Below, piece after piece: positions 7,113-15,669 of a stretch of 55,304 nucleotides of DNA. A program made the translations under genes and the position numbers. Origin of the DNA: UBA2336 sp037443645. Its GTDB lineage: Bacteria > Bacteroidota > Bacteroidia > Cytophagales > Cyclobacteriaceae. Below the pieces are notes generated by a model, which was given only the letters and a program-made list of their open reading frames with translations, did not search any database and was not told the origin of the DNA. The stretch's first letter is position 1. The number at the start of each line of letters is the position of its first letter. The stretch lies in the NCBI GenBank assembly GCA_037443645.1, contig JBBINY010000012.1, forward strand, positions 1 through 55,304, in the 5' to 3' direction.

Positions 7113-8357
7113 TCAAACAATCATTCCGGCTGCAATCGTTTCATTTGTTCCTTCATCCACAAGGATCACACTTCCGGTAATCCGGTTTTTACGATAACTG
7201 TCAAAGGTAATTGCTTTTAAAGTTCTTATGCGGACGCGCGCAATATCGTTCATCACCAGTTGCTCTGCATTCTCAACACGCTGCAACGTGTTCACATCCA
7301 GCTTATACTGAATCGCCTTCAATACGCCTTTCGTTTCAACGGTTGTATGACGCACGTAAAAGCGCGACTGAAGACCGGCCGGACGTTGATTCATCCAGCA
7401 AAGCATAAGGTCAATATCCTGGTTTACCTGTGGTTGGTTGTTGGGCTTGCAGATGAGGTCGCCCCTGCCAACGTCCAATTCATCCTGTAAGGTTAGGGCC
7501 ACCGACATTGGTGCGTAGGCCTCATTCACAGGCGCATCGCCCAGGTGTATGGCTTTAATCCGTGAGCTTAAACCGGAAGGTAAAACCAACACTTCATCAC
7601 CGGGTCGGAAAATTCCACCGGCCACCCTTCCCGCATACCCTCGGTAATCAGGAGCTTCTCTTGTCTGGGGGCGGATCACGCATTGAACCGGAAACCGGCT
7701 GTCGATGTGGTTATGGTCGCTCTCAACATGAGCGCTTTCCAGCAGGTGCAGAAGTGTTCCGCCCTGATACCACGGCATGTTTCCTGAACGGTTTACCACA
7801 TTGTCGCCATGAAGTGCACTGATTGGTACAAACTGGATGTCGGACACTTCCAGTTTAGACGAAAAGGACTTGTAGTCCTGAACAATTTTATCAAAAACCA
7901 CCTCCTCATAATTCACGAGGTCCATTTTGTTCACACACACGATGATGTGCGGTATTTTCAATAATGAAGCAATAAATGAATGCCGGTGTGTTTGCTCGAT
8001 CAATCCTTTTCGGGCATCGATGAGGATGAGCGCCAGGTTGGCGGTTGATGCTCCGGTAACCATATTGCGTGTGTACTGAGTATGCCCGGGTGTATCAGCA
8101 ATAATAAACTTGCGTTTAGGTGTGGCAAAGTAACGGTAGGCTACATCAATGGTGATGCCTTGTTCCCGTTCAGACTTTAACCCGTCAGTTAATAGCGAAA
8201 GATCAATGTAATCAAAGCCTTTCTTTGAACTGGATGCCTGCACAGCTTCGAGTTGGTCTTCAAAAATTGAATGACTGTCATAGATTAACCGGCCGATCAA
8301 TGTGCTTTTGCCGTCATCAACGCTTCCGGCTGTTGTGAACCTAAGTAATTGATTCAT
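7113..8357 (-). CDS. cysN: sulfate adenylyltransferase subunit 1 (GTPase)
   Basis: The protein has 414 residues and is an EF-Tu-like translation GTPase fold. G1 is GSVDDGKST at about residues 11-19, the switch region includes EREQGITIDVAYRYF, G3 is DTPGH and G4 is NKMD. Domain II/III follow (about 230-410). It couples GTP hydrolysis to the CysD reaction that makes adenosine 5'-phosphosulfate from ATP and sulfate. There is no fused APS-kinase domain at the C-terminus; a separate cysC is present upstream. The gene is 29 bases after cysD and ends 29 bases before cysQ. Confidence 0.96.
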   Translation of the reverse strand: MNQLLRFTTAGSVDDGKSTLIGRLIYDSHSIFEDQLEAVQASSSKKGFDYIDLSLLTDGLKSEREQGITIDVAYRYFATPKRKFIIADTPGHTQYTRNMVTGASTANLALILIDARKGLIEQTHRHSFIASLLKIPHIIVCVNKMDLVNYEEVVFDKIVQDYKSFSSKLEVSDIQFVPISALHGDNVVNRSGNMPWYQGGTLLHLLESAHVESDHNHIDSRFPVQCVIRPQTREAPDYRGYAGRVAGGIFRPGDEVLVLPSGLSSRIKAIHLGDAPVNEAYAPMSVALTLQDELDVGRGDLICKPNNQPQVNQDIDLMLCWMNQRPAGLQSRFYVRHTTVETKGVLKAIQYKLDVNTLQRVENAEQLVMNDIARVRIRTLKAITFDSYRKNRITGSVILVDEGTNETIAAGMIV

Positions 8358-8386
8358 AATAACTTATATCTACTTTCACCGGGATA

Positions 8387-9289
8387 TTAAAAATACCCCT
8401 GTTTCTTTCTGTCTTCCATAGCCGTATCTCCGCGTTTGTCATCTGCCCGTGTTCCCCGCTCAGTTCTGCGTGATGCTGCTATCTCGGCAATAATTTTTTC
8501 GATCGTATCAGCATCCGACTCTACCGCTCCGGTAATCGGCATGTCACCACAGGTACGAAAACGCACCCGCTTCAGCATTGGTTTTTCATCAGGTTTTAAT
8601 TTCAACCATGGGGATAATGAAAGTATAACTCCATCCCGAACAATTACTTCACGGCTGTGGGCAAAGTACAAGTCAGGGATGGGAATGTTCTCCGTTAATA
8701 AATACTGCCAAACATCCATTTCAGTCCAGTTCGAAATCGGGAAAATCCTGAAATGTTCACCCAGGTGCTTGCGTCCGTTAAAAAGGTGCCAGAGTTCCGG
8801 ACGCTGGTTTTTAGGATCCCATTGGCCGAATTCATCCCGATGTGAAAAAAAACGTTCCTTTGCCCGTGCTTTTTCCTCGTCTCTTCGTGCTCCGCCCATT
8901 GCAGCATCGAATTTATGCTTGTCTATGGCATCCAAAAGAGTAACTGTTTGCAGTGCATTACGACTGGCATAATATCCTGTTTCTTCTTTCACCCGGCCGG
9001 CATCAATACTCTCCTGCACAGAAGCTACAACAAGCTGAACCTGCAATTCCTTTACCATCCAGTCGCGATATTCAATGGTTTCTGGAAAATTGTGGCCGGT
9101 ATCAATGTGAACCAGCGGATACGGAATGCGTGCCGGGTAAAACGCCTTGCGCGATAAATAAGCAAGCACAATCGAATCTTTGCCACCCGAAAAAAGCAGT
9201 GCGGGTCGTTCAAACTGCGCCACCACTTCGCGGATCACAAAAATTGCTTCCGACTCCAGTTCTTTTAATTGACTTAGATAATACTGCAT
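8387..9289 (-). CDS. cysD: sulfate adenylyltransferase subunit 2
   Basis: The protein has 300 residues, the usual length for CysD. The PP-loop is LLFSGGKDSIVLAYL (about residues 31-45), followed by HIDTGHNFPETIEYRDW and the conserved ARRDEEKARAKER segment. FPISNWTEMDVWQYL and a C-terminal DDKRGDTAMEDRKKQGYF tail are also characteristic. With CysN it forms APS from sulfate and ATP. It lies between cysC (37 bases) and cysN (29 bases) on the same strand. Confidence 0.97.
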   Translation of the reverse strand: MQYYLSQLKELESEAIFVIREVVAQFERPALLFSGGKDSIVLAYLSRKAFYPARIPYPLVHIDTGHNFPETIEYRDWMVKELQVQLVVASVQESIDAGRVKEETGYYASRNALQTVTLLDAIDKHKFDAAMGGARRDEEKARAKERFFSHRDEFGQWDPKNQRPELWHLFNGRKHLGEHFRIFPISNWTEMDVWQYLLTENIPIPDLYFAHSREVIVRDGVILSLSPWLKLKPDEKPMLKRVRFRTCGDMPITGAVESDADTIEKIIAEIAASRRTERGTRADDKRGDTAMEDRKKQGYF

Positions 9290-9326
9290 ACCTCTTTACC
9301 GGTTATCAAAAAAAATCGCATACCCC

Positions 9327-9926
9327 CTACCGCTTGATCTTCGGCATAACATATTTTACCAGCAAGTCAACCGATTTGTTTACAGCCATCTCGTCCGTGC
9401 GGATGGTAACATCGGGTCTCTTCGGTATTTCGTAAGGAGAATCAATGCCCGTAAAATCTTTTATCTCGCCCGCCCTGGCTTTTTTATAAAGGCCTTTCAC
9501 GTCACGCTTTTCACACACATCCAGCGGGGCATCCACAAAAACTTCAATGTAATGCTCAGCTCCCACAATTTTACGAACCTGCTCCCGGTCGCGTGCAAAG
9601 GGTGAAATAAATGTCGCAAGAACAACTACACCGGCATCAACAAACAACTTACACACTTCAGCAATCCTGCGGATATTCTCCTTTCTTCCCGACTCATCAA
9701 ATACAAGATCCTGGTTTAATCCATTGCGGATGGTGTCTCCATCCAGCAAATAGGTTTTAAACCCGAGCTTATAGAGCTCAGCTTCTAACTGAATAGCGAG
9801 GGTTGATTTCCCTGAACCCGATAACCCGGTAAACCAAATCAACTTCGCGCGTTGCTGAAGCAACTGCTCACGAAACTGGCGGGTAACCGTTGGGTGTATG
9901 GGGTGGATGTTCCTCCTATCACTCAT
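9327..9926 (-). CDS. cysC: adenylylsulfate kinase
   Basis: The 199-residue protein has a P-loop WFTGLSGSGKSTLA at about residues 31-44, then LLDGDTIRNGLN, the phosphosulfate-binding FISPFARDR segment, and VDAPLDVCEKRDVKGLYKKARAGEIKDFTGIDSPYE, all standard for APS kinase. It phosphorylates APS to PAPS, the sulfate donor. The start overlaps the stop of the upstream permease by 4 bases (ATGA type), so translation is probably coupled. Making PAPS in a cluster with PAP phosphatase and sugar genes, and no visible PAPS reductase, favours a sulfotransferase pathway. Confidence 0.96.
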   Translation of the reverse strand: MSDRRNIHPIHPTVTRQFREQLLQQRAKLIWFTGLSGSGKSTLAIQLEAELYKLGFKTYLLDGDTIRNGLNQDLVFDESGRKENIRRIAEVCKLFVDAGVVVLATFISPFARDREQVRKIVGAEHYIEVFVDAPLDVCEKRDVKGLYKKARAGEIKDFTGIDSPYEIPKRPDVTIRTDEMAVNKSVDLLVKYVMPKIKR

Positions 9927-11686
9927 AAATTATAATACCATCCGATAAACGAAATACAAAGTATTGAATAAATAAAGGTAAGCGGAGTGCCTACCCGGAC
10001 AAAGTCTTTAAAGGAATACCCGCCAGGTCCATACACCATCAGGTTAGTTTGATAACCAATAGGTGTAATGAAGTCGCCTGATGCAGCAAAGGCTATCGCA
10101 ACAAAAAATGGCGTGGATGGAACAGCAAGCTGCTGCGATAGCGACATGGCGATTGGAAACATAATGGACACCGCAGCCGGGTTGGTGACCAATGCTGTTA
10201 ATCCGATGGTAACGATAAACAAAGCCGCCAACACACCCACAGTACCCAGTGAATACCCTAACCCGATAAGTACCGAGGCTACTCCGTCTGCAGCCCCCGA
10301 TTTTTGAAGTGCCACACCAATAGCCAATGAGCAGACCAGCACCATTAACAAGCCGAAATCCAGGCTACGGGTTATTTGATCGAGGTTAAGCACTTTAAAC
10401 AAGATCATTGCGGTTAGAATGATAAGACAAGCAGTAAATAGCGGAAGAATTCCTGTTATGCCACCTGCTAACAGAAGGGCACTGCCGATACCTACACCTG
10501 CCTGAAGTACCGAACGGCTCTCGCCCACTTTCCTGGGCGGAGAAATAAAAAACAGGTCTTTTTCGTGATGTGTACGATGCTGATGGTTGCCGGAAAGCAA
10601 TAATAAAAAATCACCCCCTGCCAGTTGCATCTCACCTACTTTGCCTGAAACGCGCTTGCCATCGCGGTGGATGGCAACAATAGAGGTATTAAATTTTTTC
10701 CGGAAGTCGGAATCCTTGATGCGCATACCGATCAGGGTGGAACTGGCAGGAATAATTGCCTCAACAAAATTAAATTGTTCGTGCCCAATTTCCCCGTGAC
10801 GCGCAACCCGCAGCCCGTTGTCGTGCTGCAGAAGGTTGTAAATGGATTGCGTATTTCCGGAAAAAAAAAGTGTGTCACCCACATGCAACAATTCATCGGG
10901 TGCTACCGGTGAAATTACCGAGTCCTGCCTGTAAATCTCTACCAGGAAAAGATCCTTGAGATTACGAAGTCCGGCTTCCTTTACCGACTTACCGGCCAGC
11001 GATGAACCCTCATAGATTTCAGCTTCAACGATGTACTCCTTCAGATTTTTCCGCACCGATTCCAGCTTACTTATACGATCCGGCAAAAGCCTGTAACCAA
11101 CAAGGTAGAGATAGGCTATTCCCGCGAGGGTCACCAGAATGCCTAAAAACAAAAAATCCTTAAAACCCAACAGCGGCAGGTTATACTGTGCAATAAGGCC
11201 CATCAGCACCAGGTTTGTTGATGTACCGATTACCGTTATCATTCCACCAAGAATGGTGGCGTACGACAACGGAATCAAAAGCTTTGAAGCAGGGGTACCC
11301 GTTCGGTCGGCCCAATCCTTTACGTAGGGAATCAGGAAAGCAACAATGGGTGTGTTGTTGAGGAATGCCGATAAGGAGGACGAGAACACCATCAATTTCA
11401 AAGCAAAAATTTGAGGACTATGCCCAAGCGGAAATAGTTTTGAGAACCACCCACCACCAAAAACCGAGCGGATGCCGGCTGTGATGAGAATCAGTAAAAA
11501 AATTATGATAATCTGCTGATTACTGAGTCCCCGCAACACTTCAGCGGGAGACAAAACCCCTGCCAGCAGCAAAGCAAGCACGGCAATAAAAAACGAAAGT
11601 GCCGGATTGAACCACTCACGGTATAATGCTACAATGAGCAGCACGACTACCCCTAACACAAACCCCTGAAGCAATGTAAAATCCAC
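9923..11686 (-). CDS. SLC13/DASS-family sulfate-type permease with TrkA-C domains
   Basis: The frame begins at 11710 (TTG), but a perfect promoter box overlaps that codon, so I prefer the GTG at 11686 (587 residues; MDFTLLQGF). The protein has an N-terminal bundle of membrane segments, two hydrophilic TrkA-C-like modules in the middle (about residues 195-285 and 295-365; GSSLAGKSVKEAGLRN and SSTLIGMRIKDSDFR) and a second membrane bundle. The SLC13 signatures SAFLNNTPIVA and GTSTNLVLMG in half one and LVTNPAAVSIMFPIAM in half two are present. This architecture is known for sodium-coupled sulfate transporters next to cysDNC. Sulfate import is inferred from context. It overlaps cysC by 4 bases. 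Confidence 0.85.
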   Translation of the reverse strand: MDFTLLQGFVLGVVVLLIVALYREWFNPALSFFIAVLALLLAGVLSPAEVLRGLSNQQIIIIFLLILITAGIRSVFGGGWFSKLFPLGHSPQIFALKLMVFSSSLSAFLNNTPIVAFLIPYVKDWADRTGTPASKLLIPLSYATILGGMITVIGTSTNLVLMGLIAQYNLPLLGFKDFLFLGILVTLAGIAYLYLVGYRLLPDRISKLESVRKNLKEYIVEAEIYEGSSLAGKSVKEAGLRNLKDLFLVEIYRQDSVISPVAPDELLHVGDTLFFSGNTQSIYNLLQHDNGLRVARHGEIGHEQFNFVEAIIPASSTLIGMRIKDSDFRKKFNTSIVAIHRDGKRVSGKVGEMQLAGGDFLLLLSGNHQHRTHHEKDLFFISPPRKVGESRSVLQAGVGIGSALLLAGGITGILPLFTACLIILTAMILFKVLNLDQITRSLDFGLLMVLVCSLAIGVALQKSGAADGVASVLIGLGYSLGTVGVLAALFIVTIGLTALVTNPAAVSIMFPIAMSLSQQLAVPSTPFFVAIAFAASGDFITPIGYQTNLMVYGPGGYSFKDFVRVGTPLTFIYSILCISFIGWYYNL

Positions 11687-11707
11687 TAATCCGGTAGAAT
11701 TAAAGGA

Positions 11708-11715
11708 CAAATATA
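11708..11715 (-). promoter_or_regulatory. Bacteroidota -7 box (TATATTTG) for the sulfate genes
   Basis: Read on the minus strand the octamer is TATATTTG, an exact TAnnTTTG match, in the 75-base gap between kdsA and the permease. It suggests that the permease-cysCDN-cysQ run can be transcribed separately from kdsCA. No clear -33 box is visible. Confidence 0.45.
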
Positions 11716-11784
11716 TAAAATGCGGGTTATTCCGGGTAACGCCTAATCCACATAACTAAACCATGCACTTGCTGCAGTCGGTGG

Positions 11785-12621
11785 CTATTCGCCCAGGGAT
11801 TGATGAATGTCCCAGAATTTCTTAAGGTTATCAACGAACTGCTCCATCTGGCCGAGAGGTATCATATTCGGGCCGTCACTCAGAGCTTTCTCCGGGTTAG
11901 GGTGTGTTTCAATAAAAAATCCGTCAACCCCTACAGCAGCAGCAGCTCGCGAGAGGTACGGTGCAAATTCACGCTGCCCTCCTGACGAACCGCCCTTTCC
12001 TCCCGGCTGTTGCACAGAGTGGGTAACATCGAATACCACCGGAGTGAACTGTCGCATAATCGGTAGTGACCGCATATCAACCACCAGGGTATGGTAACCG
12101 AAACTGGCACCGCGCTCAGTCAGGAACACATTGGCATTGCCCTCGCTGCGCACCTTTTCCACCGCATACTGCATGTCTTCGGGGGCCATAAACTGACCCT
12201 TCTTGATTTTGACTGCCTTACCGGTTTGAGCTGCCGCTTTCAGCAAATCGGTTTGACGGCACAGGAAAGCAGGTATCTGGAGTACATCCGCAATGGTTGC
12301 AACCTCTGCACACTGGTACGACTCGTGTACGTCTGTCACAATCGGCACGTTAAGACTTCTCTTCACCATGGCCAGGATTTCCATTGCCATATCGACCGAT
12401 GGCCCTCTGTACGAACCTCCTGATGTACGGTTGGCTTTGTCAAATGAAGCCTTGAAAATATAATCAATTCCAAGTTTGTCGCAAATGGACTTAACCTTAG
12501 TTCCTGTTTCCATACAGATGTCGTAACTCTCGGCCACGCAAGGTCCTGCAAACAGCACCAGTCGCTGATCACCTAACTTGATTGTATCAGACAAAGAAAC
12601 CGGATGTTTGAATTTCTGCAT
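11785..12621 (-). CDS. kdsA: 3-deoxy-8-phosphooctulonate (Kdo-8-P) synthase
   Basis: The protein has 278 residues, standard for KdsA. Landmarks: LFAGPCVAES near residue 24-33, FKASFDKANRTS (phosphate/PEP-binding), LQIPAFLCRQTDLL, KKGQFMAPEDM, TERGASFGYH, and VFDVTHSVQQPGG. The Cys in PCVAES and late residues differ between metal-dependent and metal-independent types; I cannot assign the type by eye. It condenses arabinose-5-phosphate with phosphoenolpyruvate in the cytoplasm for the lipid A inner core. It lies one base after kdsC. Confidence 0.96.
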   Translation of the reverse strand: MQKFKHPVSLSDTIKLGDQRLVLFAGPCVAESYDICMETGTKVKSICDKLGIDYIFKASFDKANRTSGGSYRGPSVDMAMEILAMVKRSLNVPIVTDVHESYQCAEVATIADVLQIPAFLCRQTDLLKAAAQTGKAVKIKKGQFMAPEDMQYAVEKVRSEGNANVFLTERGASFGYHTLVVDMRSLPIMRQFTPVVFDVTHSVQQPGGKGGSSGGQREFAPYLSRAAAAVGVDGFFIETHPNPEKALSDGPNMIPLGQMEQFVDNLKKFWDIHQSLGE

Positions 12622-12622
12622 A

Positions 12623-13162
12623 TCAACCCTTTAAACTCTTTTCGAATACTCCTTTGGTAGCCAGCACCAGGTCAGCCACTTCGCGCAAAACACCGCGCCC
12701 TCCCTTGGTAAATGCTACCAGGTCAACACTACTGTGAAGGTAAAACAGGGCATCAGCAGGACAAATGCGAAAACCTACCCTTTTGAATACCGGCAAGTCG
12801 TTGATGTCATCGCCAATAAATGCCACCTGTTTGCTTTTTAATTTATAATGTGTCATCAGTTTTTCACACACCGAGCCTTTGTCCATAATTGCCTGGTGGC
12901 AGAAATCAAGCTTCAGTTCTGCACAGCGTTTGGTAACCGCCTCACTCTCCCTGCCGGAGATAGCACCAACCAGTATTCCGGCCTTTTTGAGGTGGCTTAC
13001 AATGAGGCCATCCTTTACATTGAATTCTTTGATTTCGTTACCGGAATTATCATAAATAATCTTGCCATCGGTTAACACACCGTCTACATCGAAGAATATG
13101 GCCTTAACCTGGGAGGCTTTCTTTATCTGATCTTTGGTGTAACGCGCCAGGATTTGTTTCAT
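12623..13162 (-). CDS. kdsC: Kdo-8-phosphate phosphatase (HAD superfamily)
   Basis: I chose the ATG at 13162 (179 residues, the usual KdsC length); the longer frame to 13261 adds a stretch with no family likeness. HAD motifs are FFDVDGVLTDG (catalytic aspartates), AISGRES (motif II), Lys in MDKGS and the final GDDINDLPVF. As in KdsC-type enzymes, there is no large cap domain. It removes phosphate from Kdo-8-P, the step right after KdsA, and the two genes are separated by one base. Confidence 0.93.
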   Translation of the reverse strand: MKQILARYTKDQIKKASQVKAIFFDVDGVLTDGKIIYDNSGNEIKEFNVKDGLIVSHLKKAGILVGAISGRESEAVTKRCAELKLDFCHQAIMDKGSVCEKLMTHYKLKSKQVAFIGDDINDLPVFKRVGFRICPADALFYLHSSVDLVAFTKGGRGVLREVADLVLATKGVFEKSLKG

Positions 13163-13289
13163 GCCGGATTTTTGGAAATGCTCCGAAAATAGAAATGTTT
13201 TCTGAAATAACTGAGGTTTTGATGGATAGGCCACTAAATCCGCAGCAGCCATAGGTTGCATTACCGGTTCTTGAGACCTGTGGATTTTT

Positions 13290-13365
13290 GTCGGGGTGGC
13301 CAGATTCGAACTGACGATCTCTTGGTCCCAAACCTAGCGCGATACCGGGCTTCGCTACACCCCGA
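13290..13365 (-). tRNA. tRNA-Pro (anticodon TGG)
   Basis: Read on the minus strand it begins TCGGGGTGTAGCGAAGCCCG and the acceptor pairs TCGGGGT with ACCCCGA. The anticodon loop is TTTGGGA, giving TGG. A T-arm with GTTCGAATC is present. CCA is not encoded. It lies upstream of kdsC on the same strand. Confidence 0.92.
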
Positions 13366-13411
13366 ATTTTTATGAAGGCGCAAAGATAACGGGAATCTTT
13401 AGCTCGCCAAG

Positions 13412-13485
13412 TGATCCGGCAGGGACTCGAACCCCGAACCGTCAGCTTAGAAGGCTGATGCTCTATCCAGTTGAGCTACCGGACC
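13412..13485 (-). tRNA. tRNA-Arg (anticodon TCT)
   Basis: On the minus strand the acceptor 5' side is GGTCCGG, pairing with CCGGATC with one G-U. The D-arm contains AGCTCAACTGG, the anticodon loop CTTCTAA gives TCT, and the T-loop is GGTTCGAGTCC. CCA is not encoded. Confidence 0.93.
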
Positions 13486-13526
13486 GAAAAAATAGGCCTG
13501 CCTTCGTATCCACCTGGCAGGCATTT

Positions 13527-13616
<90 letters not shown>

Positions 13617-13641
13617 TGATGAATAATCGCTTAAAAGCCTG

Positions 13642-13649
13642 CAAATATA
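13642..13649 (-). promoter_or_regulatory. promoter -7 box (TATATTTG) for the tRNA cluster
   Basis: On the minus strand TATATTTG lies 25 bases before the tRNA-Ser 5' end. A near-consensus TTTC is found 20 bases further upstream, close to the expected -33 spacing. The same octamer precedes the SRP RNA at 38720. Confidence 0.6.
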
Positions 13650-13801
13650 AGGCTTGCTCCATTATCACTGAAATGGAAATTCACATATTCAAGCGGTTTT
13701 GAGCAGTTGATTGAACTCGGCTGATACCCGTGTTAACCCGAACTTTGCTTCGGCATTACCTGTTAAGCCAACATCAGCTTTTAGACGATGATTGTATAAC
13801 G

Positions 13802-14644
13802 ATGTCACCTGTACAAGGTATTACAACACTCCACGATCTGTCATCACTCAGCAGTAAGCCATACCCAGATGACTTCCTGATGCCACTCATGTTTATCGGC
13901 CATGGCTCGCCCATGAACGGTATTGAAGACAATGAATTTAGTCAGGGATGGGCTGCCTTAGGTCCGGAGGTTCCCGCACCAAAGGCTGTGCTCTGCATCT
14001 CGGCTCATTGGTATACGAAGGGCACCCACGTTACAGCAATGGAAAACCCTCAAACCATACATGACTTTTATGGATTCCCTCAAGAACTATACAAGGTTGT
14101 GTATCCTGCTCCCGGACATCCTGAACTTGCCAGGCAAACAGCCGAAATGGTTACCAAAACCACAGTTGGTCTTGACCATGAATGGGGACTTGATCATGGC
14201 ACGTGGTCCGTGGTGCGGCAAATGTATCCGGAAGCAACAATTCCGGTACTTCAATTAAGTATCGACTACACCCAGTCAGCGCAGTACCACTATGAGTTAG
14301 CCCATGATCTCCGTGCCTTACGCAAAAAAGGTGTGCTGATTATCGGAAGCGGGAACATGGTGCACAACCTGCGCATCATGAACTGGAATCTGAAAAAGGC
14401 GGGCTACGATTGGGCCGTTGAAACAAATGAGCAATTTAAGGACATGATCCTGAAGGATAACCATAAGCCATTGATTCATTTTGAAACGTTGGGAAAAGGG
14501 GCACAACTTGCCATCCCCACACCCGAACATTATCTGCCCATGCTTTACATCCTGGGGCTGAAAAATAAAAATGAGGAGATCCGGTTTTTCAATGACAAAA
14601 CAGTAATGGGCTCGGTGTCCATGACTTCCTTTAAAGTTGGATAG
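13802..14644 (+). CDS. ygiD: 4,5-DOPA dioxygenase extradiol-like protein
   Basis: I use the ATG at 13802 (280 residues). An ATG-free-of-homology extension reaches back to 13730. The protein is an LigB-type class III extradiol dioxygenase: FIGHGSPMNGIEDNEF, CISAHWYTKG, EWGLDHGTWSVVRQMYP and GSGNMVHNLR supply the metal-binding His/Glu pattern. Homologues such as E. coli YgiD open the ring of DOPA or related catechols in vitro, but the physiological substrate is usually unknown. It stands alone between the tRNA cluster and the Bat genes. Confidence 0.85.
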   Translation: MSPVQGITTLHDLSSLSSKPYPDDFLMPLMFIGHGSPMNGIEDNEFSQGWAALGPEVPAPKAVLCISAHWYTKGTHVTAMENPQTIHDFYGFPQELYKVVYPAPGHPELARQTAEMVTKTTVGLDHEWGLDHGTWSVVRQMYPEATIPVLQLSIDYTQSAQYHYELAHDLRALRKKGVLIIGSGNMVHNLRIMNWNLKKAGYDWAVETNEQFKDMILKDNHKPLIHFETLGKGAQLAIPTPEHYLPMLYILGLKNKNEEIRFFNDKTVMGSVSMTSFKVG

Positions 14645-14700
14645 CAAACTTGCCCGGCACCTCCGTTAATTGTTACTTGCACTGAACTCATCAGGATCGA

Positions 14701-15669
14701 ATGAGCTGGTACAGGGAATTTGGACTAACAGAAACAGTTTTTACGGTTGCATTTGCAGGCCTTTACCTGCTCTACCTTCTCCGTGTAATCCGCATTGCGC
14801 GTTCGCTGGGCTCACCGTATGCGATCATCTTTTTTAAGCTGGCCCTTCGCATAAGTGTATTCGCATTGTTGATGATAGCCTTGCTCGGCCCTTCGTTTGG
14901 CGAGGGGAAACGAGAAGTAAAATCGGTAGGAAAGGATATTATGATTTGTGTTGACCTTTCCAAATCCATGGATGCGCTCGACATAGCTCCCACCCGGCTG
15001 GAAAAAGTGAAAAACGAACTGAAGAAAATCGTCCAGGCCTTTCATTCCAACCGGATCGGTCTCATTATTTTTTCATCAGAAGCCTTCATGCAGTGTCCGC
15101 TGACATACGACCAAACCGCTCTAAACCTGTTTGTTGACGCCATGAACACCAGCCTTGTCCCTTCAGCAGGAACTGACTTTGGCCCACCCCTGCGCATGGC
15201 GATGGACAAGCTGGAGAATGATAACAGCAAAGCCACCGCGGTAACTTCTAAAGTAATTATCCTGATCAGCGATGGCGAAGACTTCGGAGATGAAACCCCA
15301 GCGGTGGCTGCCGATCTGGAAAACAAAGGGTACACACTTTTTACCCTTGGCATCGGCACAACTGCCGGAGGGCAGATACGGGTTGGAGCAGGCTATAAAA
15401 CTGACCAGCAAGGCAATGTGGTAATCACACGGCTTAACCCAGAGGCGCTGCAATCACTGGCCGCTAAAACCGGTGGCCGTTATTTCGAGATCAACGAAAA
15501 CCGAAATGATATTGCCCGGCTTATTAACACCATTGACCGGATTGAGGGAGAGTTATTGGATGCCCGGCTTATTGATGTTACTGCCGATAAGTATTTTTAC
15601 TTTTTGGCACTTGCCGTATTTTTGCTTGTAATCGATGTGCTGGTGCCCGTAAAAGCCATCCGGATATGA
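14701..15669 (+). CDS. BatB-like VWA-domain membrane protein
   Basis: The 322-residue protein has two N-terminal membrane segments (about residues 12-30 and 45-65), a von Willebrand A domain (about 85-280) and a C-terminal membrane segment (about 298-317). The MIDAS metal site is visible: DLSKSMD, then T in GTDFGPP and D in SDGEDFGDE. This is the architecture of Bat (Bacteroides aerotolerance) proteins. The adjacent gene is a TPR protein like BatC, overlapping by 4 bases. Role: proposed envelope complex in stress tolerance. MoxR, DUF58 and BatA partners that commonly accompany it are not in this window. Confidence 0.82.
   Translation: MSWYREFGLTETVFTVAFAGLYLLYLLRVIRIARSLGSPYAIIFFKLALRISVFALLMIALLGPSFGEGKREVKSVGKDIMICVDLSKSMDALDIAPTRLEKVKNELKKIVQAFHSNRIGLIIFSSEAFMQCPLTYDQTALNLFVDAMNTSLVPSAGTDFGPPLRMAMDKLENDNSKATAVTSKVIILISDGEDFGDETPAVAADLENKGYTLFTLGIGTTAGGQIRVGAGYKTDQQGNVVITRLNPEALQSLAAKTGGRYFEINENRNDIARLINTIDRIEGELLDARLIDVTADKYFYFLALAVFLLVIDVLVPVKAIRI

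Noticed and set aside
8436..8972. 178-codon plus-strand ORF inside cysD
   Set aside because: It is antisense to a complete, clearly recognised CysD.
5292..13162. A complete assimilatory sulfate pathway
   Set aside because: No PAPS or APS reductase and no sulfite reductase gene are in the window.
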